A DNA stretch of 14,201 bases from Candidatus Poribacteria bacterium (GTDB lineage Bacteria > Poribacteria > WGA-4E > WGA-3G), in contig VXXH01000074.1 in the NCBI GenBank assembly GCA_009835515.1, positions 1 through 14,201 on the forward strand. Direction: 5' to 3'. Shown piece by piece: positions 7,187 through 14,201 of this stretch. Within the stretch, counting starts at the first letter, position 1. Each line of letters opens with the position of its first letter. The notes beneath the pieces were generated by a model. It was not told the origin of the DNA. It ran no database searches and worked only from the letters and a program-made list of their open reading frames with translations. The translations under genes were made by a program, and so were the position numbers.

Positions 7187-10100
7187 TTAAAGTTCTGCGC
7201 TGACTGTCATCTCTAAGCGGTGTTCAGGTTTGCGCTGCTTTGTAGAGAGTAAACGGTAATTAAGTCGAAACAACAGATCGGTGAATTTTCGTAATCTGTA
7301 ATCTGCTGTTGTACGAATTTCGTGGCTGATGCCTTCGTAGAAAGTGTATTGCGCGAACGGGATACTGCCGCTGCTTTTACCGTAGCCGAGCTTGTAGTTG
7401 AAATCAATGCGTCCTTTGCCAATGAGACTATATGTGATGCGGTTTTCATAAGAAAAAGTGCGTGTTTTGGCTTCAGGTTCCTCGTCAAGCTGTTCTTCGT
7501 CGGTTGTCTGTTTATAGCCACCGATCCCGCTCCATCGCAGCGTATTACTCAACTCGTATCGGAGGTTCAGTTCAGTTATCTGCTCAAGCTGACGGAGGTT
7601 TGATATAGGTGTCGCGGAAGGATCCCTCATATCTTCGGTAGAATCGGTTTCCTGCGCGAGGTCTTCAAAATCTTGCGAGGTCACGCGATCACGATCATCG
7701 TGATGGCGTGCCTCGCTGAATTGGCTATATTTTTCGTTTTCTCGACGTTGTTCCCAATTTGCGCCGACAGACAAGCGTTTCGTAGGATTCACGGAGAAAC
7801 CGACATCACATGTGTTATGTTGTCTGTGACGTTCTTGGTTATTAATCCGCTTGTTAAGCGTTTCACCAGTGCGGAGGTTGAACTCAAGGCTGAACGCCGG
7901 TGAGGGTGAAAACTCAAGTCGGTGGTGTTGGTTCAACCGCCCGAAAAGTGTGTCCGAACCTTGTAAACTTTGGAGCAGATACAGAGATACCGCATCTTCT
8001 ACCTCCTGTTCTTCTGTTAGCCAGAATCGTATTTGACCTCTGAGCGCGCTCAGAAACCACTCTAAATAGTTAACAGTTATCAGTTTTCGGTTATCGTAGG
8101 GGTTGGGTTGCCCAACCCGTGTGGACGAGGGGACCTCGCCCCTACGATCATTGGTAACTGATGACTGACGACCATTTGGTGTTGGACGCAAACTATCACG
8201 TTTCAACATTGATTCACGTTGCTGCTGTTGTCGCGCTCTTGCACGGCGTGCGAAATACTGACGCGGTTGAAAACGGATACGGAATTCGGCATCTACCGCT
8301 GTTGTCGGTTTATCACCGACATTTTGGTAGATTTTGATGTAGGTGCCTTCCTCAGGATCTTCTACATAGTGCAGATCGTCCAACTTCACGTAATAGCCTT
8401 CGCCGGGTTGCAGTAAAACACCGGTGTGTGGATGAATGTTGGTATAGACTTCATGCCGTTGGCTCGTCAATTTTTTATCTAATTCGTAGGTGAGTTCTAT
8501 GTCAATTGCGCGACTGAATGGTGTCAACTGAAGGTTGATATCGGCAAGTTGCGTTGTTGTGTTCGCACCGATATCCGTATGTGCCTTCAGCATCCGACGC
8601 GCAAGGTTAGCAGTCAGATTCACGCCACCGCTGAGAAAAGATTTCTGCTGTGAAAAGAGACCGACTTTCCACGTTCGCGCCGTAGTGCTCCGCTGCCAAT
8701 CGGAGAGACCGATCGGTTCGTCGTCCACAGTGAGTAACGGCTCTTTCGCATAAGCCTCCTCAAGTTCGTAACTGGTGTTGACGGACACCCAGCTGAATTC
8801 AACGAGATTAACACGTCCGATCGCACGATTCCGTTTTCGGTTGAGTGTCGCATTGCGTGCCTCGTTCGATTCCAACCTGCCCAATGTCCCAATAATTCTG
8901 AAGGGACCGAGCGGATAGGAGAGGTTGCCTTCCTGTCGTGACTTTCGTTGTGACTGTGTCCGTGTTGAATCTTCACTCTCCACACGCGAACTGCTCCGAT
9001 AATCATCCCAACGGAAATTCGGTAACTTTCTCAGCAACTGTGCGCCCTTAGACGGTGCTTTTCCTGACTCCATAGTCTCCTTCGCTTGTCCGTCTGTACG
9101 CCCGCTTTCTTGTATGCGGGTAGGGATTACACTTCCACTGCCTGAACGCCGATTAAAATCTATTCCCCAATTGAAATTATCACGGATAGTTGCGTTTGTG
9201 GTAGACAACACCTCTGTTTCGCCTATGGTGTCCATCGCCTCCTGAACGGTTCCGAGGCGTTGTGGTTCCTTCTCTTCGCTCCGCCCGACTCCGGCATCAA
9301 CGGCTAACCAATCCGTCGGTATCAATCGGATGTCAAAGTTCGCGGCTCTCTCATCTCGGGAAATTTGTGAGCGTCCAGCACCATCAAACAGAAACGCATC
9401 ATCAAAACCCTCTTTAGCGTATTGCGTTTCATAACGGGAACGGGAACGGTTACTACTTGATGCCCCGACAGGCACAAAATCGGCATCCATTGCCCGTATG
9501 TCAAGATTTGTGTTCAGTTTAGGTTGGAGTTTCTCCGTCCATGTAGCGAAATCCCAGTCTGCATAGCCTATCAGTTTCCACGCCTGACTTACCTCTTTAC
9601 GGTCTACGGTGGAATAGGTATTTTTATCAAGATTGCTGTAGGCGAGTTCACCTTCAACCCACGCTTTTTCGGTGATATTCACGCGACTTTCTACACCCCA
9701 TACCGTATGTTTCTGCGGTGCTGTGAGCAGCGATCCGTTTTCCTCTGGATCAAGGATATTTTGGCGCAGTGCCTCCAGATCCGCGTCCGTAATTTGGATT
9801 AAAGCCTGTTCGGGTTGGTTTAGGTCCGCCTCAACGGCATAGGAGGCACCGAGGGTTATCCGTTCTCCGGGCAGTGTGAAGACACTGCTGAGTCCGTAAA
9901 GATTCTGTTGATATGCGCGTTCTTCAGGGATATATTCAAAGTCAATCCGAATTGTGTCGTTGCTGGTTATCAGGTGTTTGCTGTTGAATTCGATGATCGG
10001 ATCCCCATATTCACGGATGACGTAATCGTTGTTCTCACCGCGCCGCATCCGCTCGCCATTCAACCAGACGATTTCACTGCCCGCTTTCACAATGACGTAT

Positions 10101-11059
10101 TGCCCATCAACTGTGAGTCGGTATTCGCTACGTCCTTCCTCTCCGCGCAGGACTAAACTCGTAGACTGTCCTTTCGGGATAGCACTCGGAATGATGTGAA
10201 ATTTTCCCCACTTGAAATCACCTTCGACTTGTACACCTTCGAGTGCCCGTGGGAAAAAGATAAACTCTGAGGCACCGAGTGATCCCTCAAAATCTCCGAG
10301 TGTGCCTCTCATGTTCGGATGCGTGATACGCACCAACTTCTGGTCGATGTCTTGGATATTCTCGGTTGTACCTTCGGGTTGAATTGGTAAATCTTGGTCG
10401 GATAATAGCGCGAGGATACTGATATTCTCCGAGACGTTACCCTCCACATTAACACGCAGTTCCTGATTCGGTGTTACGTCACGCCCGCTTCCAACCGAGA
10501 TACCGAATGTTTGGCTGCCGGATACTTCTAATTGCGATGTTTGGCTATCGGGAGAATAGTTGTCAGTTGTCAGTTGTCGGTTGTCAGTTAAAAAGCGGTT
10601 TGTCTCATCAGACTTCTCTTTCACTGATGACTCCTCCGCTGATGGAAACCGAAGGCTATCCGGGTTTTGCTCACCGTAAAGGTCGCGTTTATAGACCTCT
10701 TTTATTGCGAAAGGCAGTGTGCGATAGGTTATCTTTAATCTGTAGGGGTCGGTAATAGTATCCTGCTTTACTATAGTGATCTTTCCGGGATAGAAATCAA
10801 TTTGATAGTCTACATTTCGGACAAGGACTTTTCCGTTCGCTGCTACTAACTGTTCAGTGTTTGGGAGAATCGGTGGGTACTTCACCGTAAATTCCTGCTC
10901 ATCCGTTTTCAGTTCAAAGGACTCCGTTTTCTGGAGAACGGAAAAGGTGGGAAGTTCGAGGGTTTTCGTTTGGTCATCAGAGGATTCTTGTGCCGTACTT
11001 CGGGGACACGGTAGCAGGCACAAACAGAAGGAAACGAGCAAAAAGAGTCGGATACGCAT
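7187..11059 (-). CDS. Large secreted protein, predicted outer-membrane beta-barrel
   Basis: A 1290-residue protein with a Sec signal peptide (residues 1-23, cleavage likely after STA). Residues 45-125 look like a small beta domain (NVDYQIDFYPGKITIV, then RLKITYRTLPF). Residues 180-380 contain motifs I associate with large uncharacterised surface/barrel proteins of FCB-type bacteria, loosely like parts of SprA: SDQDLPIQPEG, LNGERMRRGENNDYVI, and DTIRIDFEY. The rest is mostly alternating polar/hydrophobic strands with many Arg, Asn and Tyr, ending in strand-like HRLEMTVSAEL, as expected for an outer-membrane barrel. A basic Gln-rich stretch (about 935-965) precedes a repeat-derived insert (about 965-996); a second repeat-derived patch lies at 158-168. 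No ribosome binding site precedes the ATG, because heptamer repeats touch it, but the signal peptide supports this start. Transport or adhesion are both possible; the exact function is unknown. Confidence 0.75.
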   Translation of the reverse strand: MRIRLFLLVSFCLCLLPCPRSTAQESSDDQTKTLELPTFSVLQKTESFELKTDEQEFTVKYPPILPNTEQLVAANGKVLVRNVDYQIDFYPGKITIVKQDTITDPYRLKITYRTLPFAIKEVYKRDLYGEQNPDSLRFPSAEESSVKEKSDETNRFLTDNRQLTTDNYSPDSQTSQLEVSGSQTFGISVGSGRDVTPNQELRVNVEGNVSENISILALLSDQDLPIQPEGTTENIQDIDQKLVRITHPNMRGTLGDFEGSLGASEFIFFPRALEGVQVEGDFKWGKFHIIPSAIPKGQSTSLVLRGEEGRSEYRLTVDGQYVIVKAGSEIVWLNGERMRRGENNDYVIREYGDPIIEFNSKHLITSNDTIRIDFEYIPEERAYQQNLYGLSSVFTLPGERITLGASYAVEADLNQPEQALIQITDADLEALRQNILDPEENGSLLTAPQKHTVWGVESRVNITEKAWVEGELAYSNLDKNTYSTVDRKEVSQAWKLIGYADWDFATWTEKLQPKLNTNLDIRAMDADFVPVGASSSNRSRSRYETQYAKEGFDDAFLFDGAGRSQISRDERAANFDIRLIPTDWLAVDAGVGRSEEKEPQRLGTVQEAMDTIGETEVLSTTNATIRDNFNWGIDFNRRSGSGSVIPTRIQESGRTDGQAKETMESGKAPSKGAQLLRKLPNFRWDDYRSSSRVESEDSTRTQSQRKSRQEGNLSYPLGPFRIIGTLGRLESNEARNATLNRKRNRAIGRVNLVEFSWVSVNTSYELEEAYAKEPLLTVDDEPIGLSDWQRSTTARTWKVGLFSQQKSFLSGGVNLTANLARRMLKAHTDIGANTTTQLADINLQLTPFSRAIDIELTYELDKKLTSQRHEVYTNIHPHTGVLLQPGEGYYVKLDDLHYVEDPEEGTYIKIYQNVGDKPTTAVDAEFRIRFQPRQYFARRARARQQQQRESMLKRDSLRPTPNGRQSSVTNDRRGEVPSSTRVGQPNPYDNRKLITVNYLEWFLSALRGQIRFWLTEEQEVEDAVSLYLLQSLQGSDTLFGRLNQHHRLEFSPSPAFSLEFNLRTGETLNKRINNQERHRQHNTCDVGFSVNPTKRLSVGANWEQRRENEKYSQFSEARHHDDRDRVTSQDFEDLAQETDSTEDMRDPSATPISNLRQLEQITELNLRYELSNTLRWSGIGGYKQTTDEEQLDEEPEAKTRTFSYENRITYSLIGKGRIDFNYKLGYGKSSGSIPFAQYTFYEGISHEIRTTADYRLRKFTDLLFRLNYRLLSTKQRKPEHRLEMTVSAEL
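8074..8167. repeat. 94-bp nested palindromic element inside the barrel gene
   Basis: Outer arms 8074-8102 and 8139-8167 are inverted repeats of 29 bp with about 23 matches. They consist of CAGTTATC-type heptamers followed by a perfect TCGTAGGGG/CCCCTACGA. Inside are two perfect small hairpins: GGTTGGG/CCCAACC (8101-8117) and CGAGG/CCTCG (8126-8138). The whole element is translated without a stop as residues about 965-996 of the large barrel protein (DRRGEVPSSTRVGQPNPYD, then NRKLITVN). It follows a basic Gln-rich stretch, so it sits in a probable loop. Confidence 0.75.
10558..10590. repeat. Heptamer array translated near the N-terminus of the barrel protein
   Basis: Four tandem heptamers on the plus strand, (A/G)GTTGTC, plus a partial fifth. 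On the coding strand they give TDNRQLTTDN (residues 158-168), a peptide typical of translated AACTG-type heptamers. A perfect 7-bp inverted pair, TCATCAG/CTGATGA (10605-10611 and 10624-10630), lies next to the array and may be part of the same element. Confidence 0.65.
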
Positions 11060-11060
11060 T

Positions 11061-11159
11061 AACAGTTTTCAGTTTTCAGTTTTCAGTTTTCAGTTAAGAG
11101 ATGACTTGAGTGCGTCAAAACCTCTTTAACCGACGCCCGATAACTGATAACCGATGACC
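11061..11159. repeat. Heptamer array with inverted arms between NHL and barrel genes
   Basis: The left arm is five tandem heptamers (AACAGTT, then TTCAGTT four times, 11061-11095). The right arm is three heptamers in the opposite sense (GATAACT, GATAACC, GATGACC, 11139-11159). Between them TTAAGAG and CTCTTTAA can pair imperfectly. The array ends one base from the start codon of the barrel gene and fills almost the whole 113-bp gap to the NHL gene. Confidence 0.7.
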
Positions 11160-11172
11160 ATTCCTCCGATAA

Positions 11173-12345
11173 CTATTTCTTACGGAAGACTTGGAATACC
11201 TTTATGTTATTCGCTTCCGCATCGCTCACAAAGACGCGTCCACTTTTTGAGACTGCGATGCCTATGGGTTCAAGGAGCGTAGGGGTGCTAAATTCTGTGA
11301 TGCTCTTACCATCAGGTGCGAAGACTTGGATACGCCGATTACCGCTGTCTGTTATGTAAAGATAATTCCAATCGTCTAAGACGATGCACTTCGGTTCCCG
11401 CAGCTGCCCGAGCCTATCTCCTTCACCACCCCAAGCACTGATAGGATTGCCGCTGAAGTCGTATTTTTTGATGAGATGGTTGCCTGTATCAACGACGTAA
11501 ACATTCCCGTGGGTATCAACACCAAGGTCTGTAGGATTCCAGAATTGTTCCGTACCGCTCCCGAAGCTGCCTCGTGCGCCAACAGGTACCCCCGCGACGT
11601 TGAATTCAATCCAGCGATGATTGCCGGTGTCCACAACATATACCTCGCCATTGCGTCCGATACCGATACCTTCGGGCTGGTCTAACAGGGTGCCTTCAAT
11701 ATTCTGACTGAGCGGATAGAAAATTTGATCAACGAAATTGCAGTATTGTACCCGATTGTTCCGTGTGTCTGCGACATAGAGATGTCGGTAACTCCGCTGG
11801 AAACTCAAGGCTATGTCTGATGGATGATCAAACTCGCCTGTCTGCCACCCGCGTCCTCCGAATTCCGTGATATAATTTCCAGTGGTGTCAATAACTTGTA
11901 CGCGGTTGTTCCCGGCATCGGCGACGTAGATTCTATCTGCTTCATCTATTGTGAGTCCCAAGGGCATCTGAAATTCACCTGCGCCTTGTCCAGGGGTGCC
12001 AAGGGTTTTAACGTAGCGAATACCGACGATAGGAAGCGGTGTGCGTTCACGGTTCGATGGGAGAATTTCAATCTGCCCCTTTCCAGTAACAGGTGGGGAC
12101 CCCGGTTGCGCAATTTCACTTTCGGGGAGGGCGCAACTCAAACAAAGGACGATGAGAAGCAAACAGAAGGAGTAGTTAACAGTAGCCAGTAACCAGTAAC
12201 CAGTAAAGCAGCTTCCCTCCTGGTAACTGGTAATTGGTAACTGGTAACTGGTAAGCGGGAGCCTCAGATTAGCCGCGTTGTACCCTAAATTTGAAAACGA
12301 ATGTCGTTTGTTGGTTATTGAAATCACTTGTGACTCTCGGTACAA
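11173..12345 (-). CDS. NHL-repeat six-bladed propeller protein, probably envelope-anchored
   Basis: The 390-residue frame ends in six NHL repeats (about 120-386), each with a pattern such as P-x-G-(I/L)-x-(V/I)-D then (I/V)Y(V/I)(A/V)D(A/T)GN(N/H)R(V/I): VADAGNNRVQ, VADTRNNRVQ, VVDTGNHRW, VVDTGNHLIKK, ITDSGNRRIQ and VSDAEANNIK. NHL propellers usually bind proteins, sugars or nucleic acids; no catalytic residues are evident. Before them lies a hydrophobic segment (58-70) ending in LSCA, so Cys71 may be lipidated. The N-terminus is doubtful. The longest frame starts at TTG (12345); a GTG at 12325-12327 has a weak GAGAG before it. Both would make residues 29-57 from a heptamer hairpin. No Met codon occurs between that hairpin and the propeller signal region. 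The frame overlaps the end of the upstream lipoprotein gene by 77 bp, which suggests translational coupling. Confidence 0.8.
   Translation of the reverse strand: MYRESQVISITNKRHSFSNLGYNAANLRLPLTSYQLPITSYQEGSCFTGYWLLATVNYSFCLLLIVLCLSCALPESEIAQPGSPPVTGKGQIEILPSNRERTPLPIVGIRYVKTLGTPGQGAGEFQMPLGLTIDEADRIYVADAGNNRVQVIDTTGNYITEFGGRGWQTGEFDHPSDIALSFQRSYRHLYVADTRNNRVQYCNFVDQIFYPLSQNIEGTLLDQPEGIGIGRNGEVYVVDTGNHRWIEFNVAGVPVGARGSFGSGTEQFWNPTDLGVDTHGNVYVVDTGNHLIKKYDFSGNPISAWGGEGDRLGQLREPKCIVLDDWNYLYITDSGNRRIQVFAPDGKSITEFSTPTLLEPIGIAVSKSGRVFVSDAEANNIKVFQVFRKK
12181..12255. repeat. Heptamer hairpin translated at the N-terminus of the NHL protein
   Basis: The left arm has four heptamers (AGTAGCC, AGTAACC, AGTAACC, AGTAAAG; 12181-12208). 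The right arm has five opposite-sense heptamers based on TGGTAAC (12221-12255). A 12-base centre separates them, so they can fold as a hairpin. On the coding strand the array reads LPLTSYQLPITSYQ, then GYWLLATVN, immediately before the hydrophobic signal region of the NHL protein. Confidence 0.75.
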
Positions 12346-12991
12346 TGATCCGTAGGCTGCTATACTTAATACTCCGTTTGCGGAAGTAGAGAAAGAATCT
12401 CGCGTATTGCCTCGGCATCACCGTTGTCTTTTCAAGGTCTGCTCTCGGCAGGACTGCCGGGGATCCTTGTATTCTGATGGATTTGTCCCATCGGAACACT
12501 TCAGCCGCGAATTCAGGTGGCAGATTCGGTCTAAAATTCTTTTTCAGATAAAAGGATTCCTGCGATTTGTCGATCGGCATTGTAACGTTACCCGTACCAT
12601 CGAGCATCTGACAATCTTTCTTTTTGAAGGATATCCAGTGGTTTGTCCCGTTATAGATAAAGACACCGAACGCATCAACTGCTTTCACATCGTTGAGCGG
12701 TACCACCATTACCTTGATGCCGTTTCTGAGATAACCGACAGTGCCTGTCTGGGGCATAATATGCGCATCCGGATCAAAGACTGGGACAATCAACTCTGGT
12801 TGGAAAGTATCTTTTATGAAATCTGGCACCTTTGCACAACTTAGTGGAATTAATGCCAAACAGAGCACCGCTAAAATTTGTAAGACAGACACGCGAGGCA
12901 GCTCGACAATTTCCCGATCAACCGGGTCTTCGTCGGGATGGCAGTTTTGCTCGGTGTCTAAAGTTTTCAGCCAATTTGTCTTATTTTTCAT
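12269..12991 (-). CDS. Putative lipoprotein of unknown function with a long N-terminal extension
   Basis: A 240-residue protein. A hydrophobic segment (about 36-51) ends in PLSC, so Cys52 is a likely lipidation site. The mature part looks rich in beta-strands (GIKVMVVPLNDV, FGVFIYNGTNHWISF) with a central strand pair, a Lys/Arg-rich C-terminal third (RKRSIKYSS) and a final strand FVFKFRVQRG. I do not recognise the family. The ATG start has GGAG at 12999-13002, seven bases away, which is good support. It gives an unusually long, acidic 35-residue stretch before the hydrophobic core. A GTG at codon 34 (12890-12892) would give a more standard signal length but has no clear ribosome binding site. 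The gene lies 88 bp after the ROK kinase and overlaps the NHL gene, so it probably belongs to an envelope operon. Confidence 0.75.
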   Translation of the reverse strand: MKNKTNWLKTLDTEQNCHPDEDPVDREIVELPRVSVLQILAVLCLALIPLSCAKVPDFIKDTFQPELIVPVFDPDAHIMPQTGTVGYLRNGIKVMVVPLNDVKAVDAFGVFIYNGTNHWISFKKKDCQMLDGTGNVTMPIDKSQESFYLKKNFRPNLPPEFAAEVFRWDKSIRIQGSPAVLPRADLEKTTVMPRQYARFFLYFRKRSIKYSSLRIIVPRVTSDFNNQQTTFVFKFRVQRG

Positions 12992-13079
12992 TGATATTCT
13001 CCACGGCGCGCCTACAAGTTTTTTGTAGCAGGTCTCGGCAATGCGCGCATCTCAGAACAGAAAACCTGCGGGTTACGTC

Positions 13080-14165
13080 TTAAAATATTGGCTTTTCACC
13101 GTCAAAGGCGAGCATCGCAGCACCTACAATACCAGCATCATTTCCGAGGTGTGCCTTCACAATTGTCATCTGTGCCGGTATATCCATCGCACGTTTAGAG
13201 AGTTCAGTCCGGATAGGTTCAAACAGCAGTTTTTCGCCAGCTTCCGCGATGCCACCACCGATAATTGCGATTTGAGGATTGAGAATATGTGCTATTGAGG
13301 TGAGGGCAATGCCTATATACCGCCCTGTTTCAGCAAAAATCTCAATTGCGAGTTCATCACCAGCTTGAGCGGCTTCCGCGATCATCCGTGGCGTTAATGC
13401 TGTTCCAGCAGTCGCTGCGGCGGCTAAAGTGGTGCTGCGTCCAGTTGTTATCTTCTCTTGGGTGCGTTCCACGATATTTTTCGCACCCGCATAAGCCTCA
13501 AGACACCCCTGATTACCGCAACCACAATAACGTCCATCGGGGTTAACGACAGTATGCCCTAATTCCCCGGCAGTATTTTGGCTTCCGTGATAAACTTCGC
13601 CATCAATCACCACACCGCCACCTACACCTGTGCCGAGCGTCAACGCGACAAGGTTATTATATCCGACACCCGCACCGTGATGGAGTTCACCTAAAGTCAT
13701 CGCATTCACATCGTTGTCCATGCCGCGCAGTATCGGCTTGTACTTTTTATCGGTCTGTGAGGACTGCAGTTTCGCCAGTTCTGCGTTTACATAAGTAATA
13801 AGGGGGATATCGGTCCACCCCGGAAAGTTCGGTGAAAAGTGGACGACCCCCGTTTCAGCGATGATGAGTCCGGGTGAACCGAGTCCAACTCCAATATGGA
13901 TTTCAGATACCAGTGTCTCGCTTGATGTTGGTTGTGTGGCGTCCGGCTTTGATGCGCCATGGATGCCTTCAGTTTCTGCTTCGGAAAGGACTTGGCGAAC
14001 GGCTTCTGCGATCCGCGATGCTACTACCTTGGGACCGCCTGTTTCTACGTCTGTCGGGACTACCACGCGACAAGAAATATCACCTACCGATGAAACCAAT
14101 CCAGCCTTGATATCCGTTCCGCCAAGGTCAACGCCGATACTATATTCCGTTTTTGGTTTTTTCAT
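13080..14165 (-). CDS. ROK-family sugar kinase, glucokinase-like
   Basis: A 361-residue cytoplasmic kinase that would phosphorylate a hexose with ATP; glucose is the most likely substrate, N-acetylmannosamine or another sugar is possible. Visible motifs: the N-terminal phosphate-binding DLGGTDIK (13-20), the catalytic Asp in DNDVNAM (Asp152), LTLGTGVGGG (175-184), and the ROK zinc site GHT plus CGCGNQGCLEAY (His204, Cys214, Cys216, Cys221). The C-terminal adenosine-site glycines are in IIGGGIAEAG (301-310). Length is somewhat above the usual 300-320; part of the excess is a polar Thr/Ser/Glu-rich insert at about 62-88. The Shine-Dalgarno candidate AAGGA (14181-14185) is 15 bases from the ATG, which is far. 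It is first in a minus-strand run of four genes, but a functional link to the envelope genes is not shown. Its promoter lies outside the window. Confidence 0.92.
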   Translation of the reverse strand: MKKPKTEYSIGVDLGGTDIKAGLVSSVGDISCRVVVPTDVETGGPKVVASRIAEAVRQVLSEAETEGIHGASKPDATQPTSSETLVSEIHIGVGLGSPGLIIAETGVVHFSPNFPGWTDIPLITYVNAELAKLQSSQTDKKYKPILRGMDNDVNAMTLGELHHGAGVGYNNLVALTLGTGVGGGVVIDGEVYHGSQNTAGELGHTVVNPDGRYCGCGNQGCLEAYAGAKNIVERTQEKITTGRSTTLAAAATAGTALTPRMIAEAAQAGDELAIEIFAETGRYIGIALTSIAHILNPQIAIIGGGIAEAGEKLLFEPIRTELSKRAMDIPAQMTIVKAHLGNDAGIVGAAMLAFDGEKPIF

Positions 14166-14201
14166 CAGAATTTTTAATTTTCCTTGCGGTTCGGTTAGGT
14201 G

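Noticed and set aside
11006..11059. LLPC in the barrel protein signal peptide considered as a lipobox
   Set aside because: Pro at -1 is not accepted in a lipobox and STA-Q a few residues later is a normal signal peptidase I site.
8074..12255. Heptamer arrays considered as a CRISPR array
   Set aside because: Units are 7 bp, contiguous, without unique spacers, and no cas gene is present.
12407..12844. Plus-strand frame of 145 codons opposite the lipoprotein gene
   Set aside because: It lies wholly opposite a gene with a good ribosome binding site and lipoprotein features, and has no recognisable domain or start signal of its own.
13041..13050. Perfect 10-bp palindrome ATGCGCGCAT upstream of the lipoprotein gene, considered as an operator
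   Set aside because: About a dozen such palindromes are expected by chance in a window this size, and no second copy or promoter context supports it.
13025..13069. GCAGGT/ACCTGC pairing in the 88-bp gap after the kinase, considered as a leader or attenuator
   Set aside because: Six pairs across a 30-base loop, with no conserved riboswitch features.
1..14201. Searched for tRNA, rRNA, transposase and integrase genes
   Set aside because: No cloverleaf, rRNA-like stretch or transposase/integrase motif was recognised by eye.

Overview
The window looks like a chromosomal fragment of an uncultured Gram-negative bacterium. Outer-membrane style proteins and lipoprotein signals point to a two-membrane envelope, and base composition is near 50% GC by eye. 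Three features recall genomes of Candidatus Poribacteria and of PVC/FCB-type lineages: very large sigma-factor/WD40 fusions, abundant AACTG-type heptamer repeats, and GTAGGG...CCCTAC hairpins. That lineage call is from memory and is not proven by the window.

Left half, plus strand (1-7145): two tandem paralogues of about 1015 residues each join a complete ECF-type sigma factor (regions 2 and 4), one transmembrane helix and about fourteen WD40 repeats, enough for two seven-bladed propellers. A small lipoprotein gene sits between them. Both paralogues carry the same promoter-like block upstream: an AAC-containing -35, a 17-nt spacer and GCGTCACTA, 45 nt before the ATG in each case. This suggests that each sigma factor drives its own gene or its neighbour's. 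No separate anti-sigma gene is visible, so the C-terminal part may be the built-in sensor and restraint.

Right half, minus strand (14165 down to 7187): four genes run in one direction and converge on the sigma genes. They are a ROK-family sugar kinase, a lipoprotein of unknown function, a six-bladed NHL-repeat lipoprotein-like protein that overlaps it, and a 1290-residue secreted protein predicted to be an outer-membrane beta-barrel. The last three look like an envelope module; the kinase may simply be upstream.

The second theme is repeats. Four heptamer arrays, most with inverted arms, lie only in the minus-strand cluster. One is a 94-bp palindromic element read in frame inside the large barrel gene, one is translated near the start of that gene, one touches its start codon, and one is translated at the N-terminus of the NHL gene. 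The sigma/WD40 genes carry a different tandem repeat that encodes a Lys/Ser/Pro-rich loop of different length in each copy.
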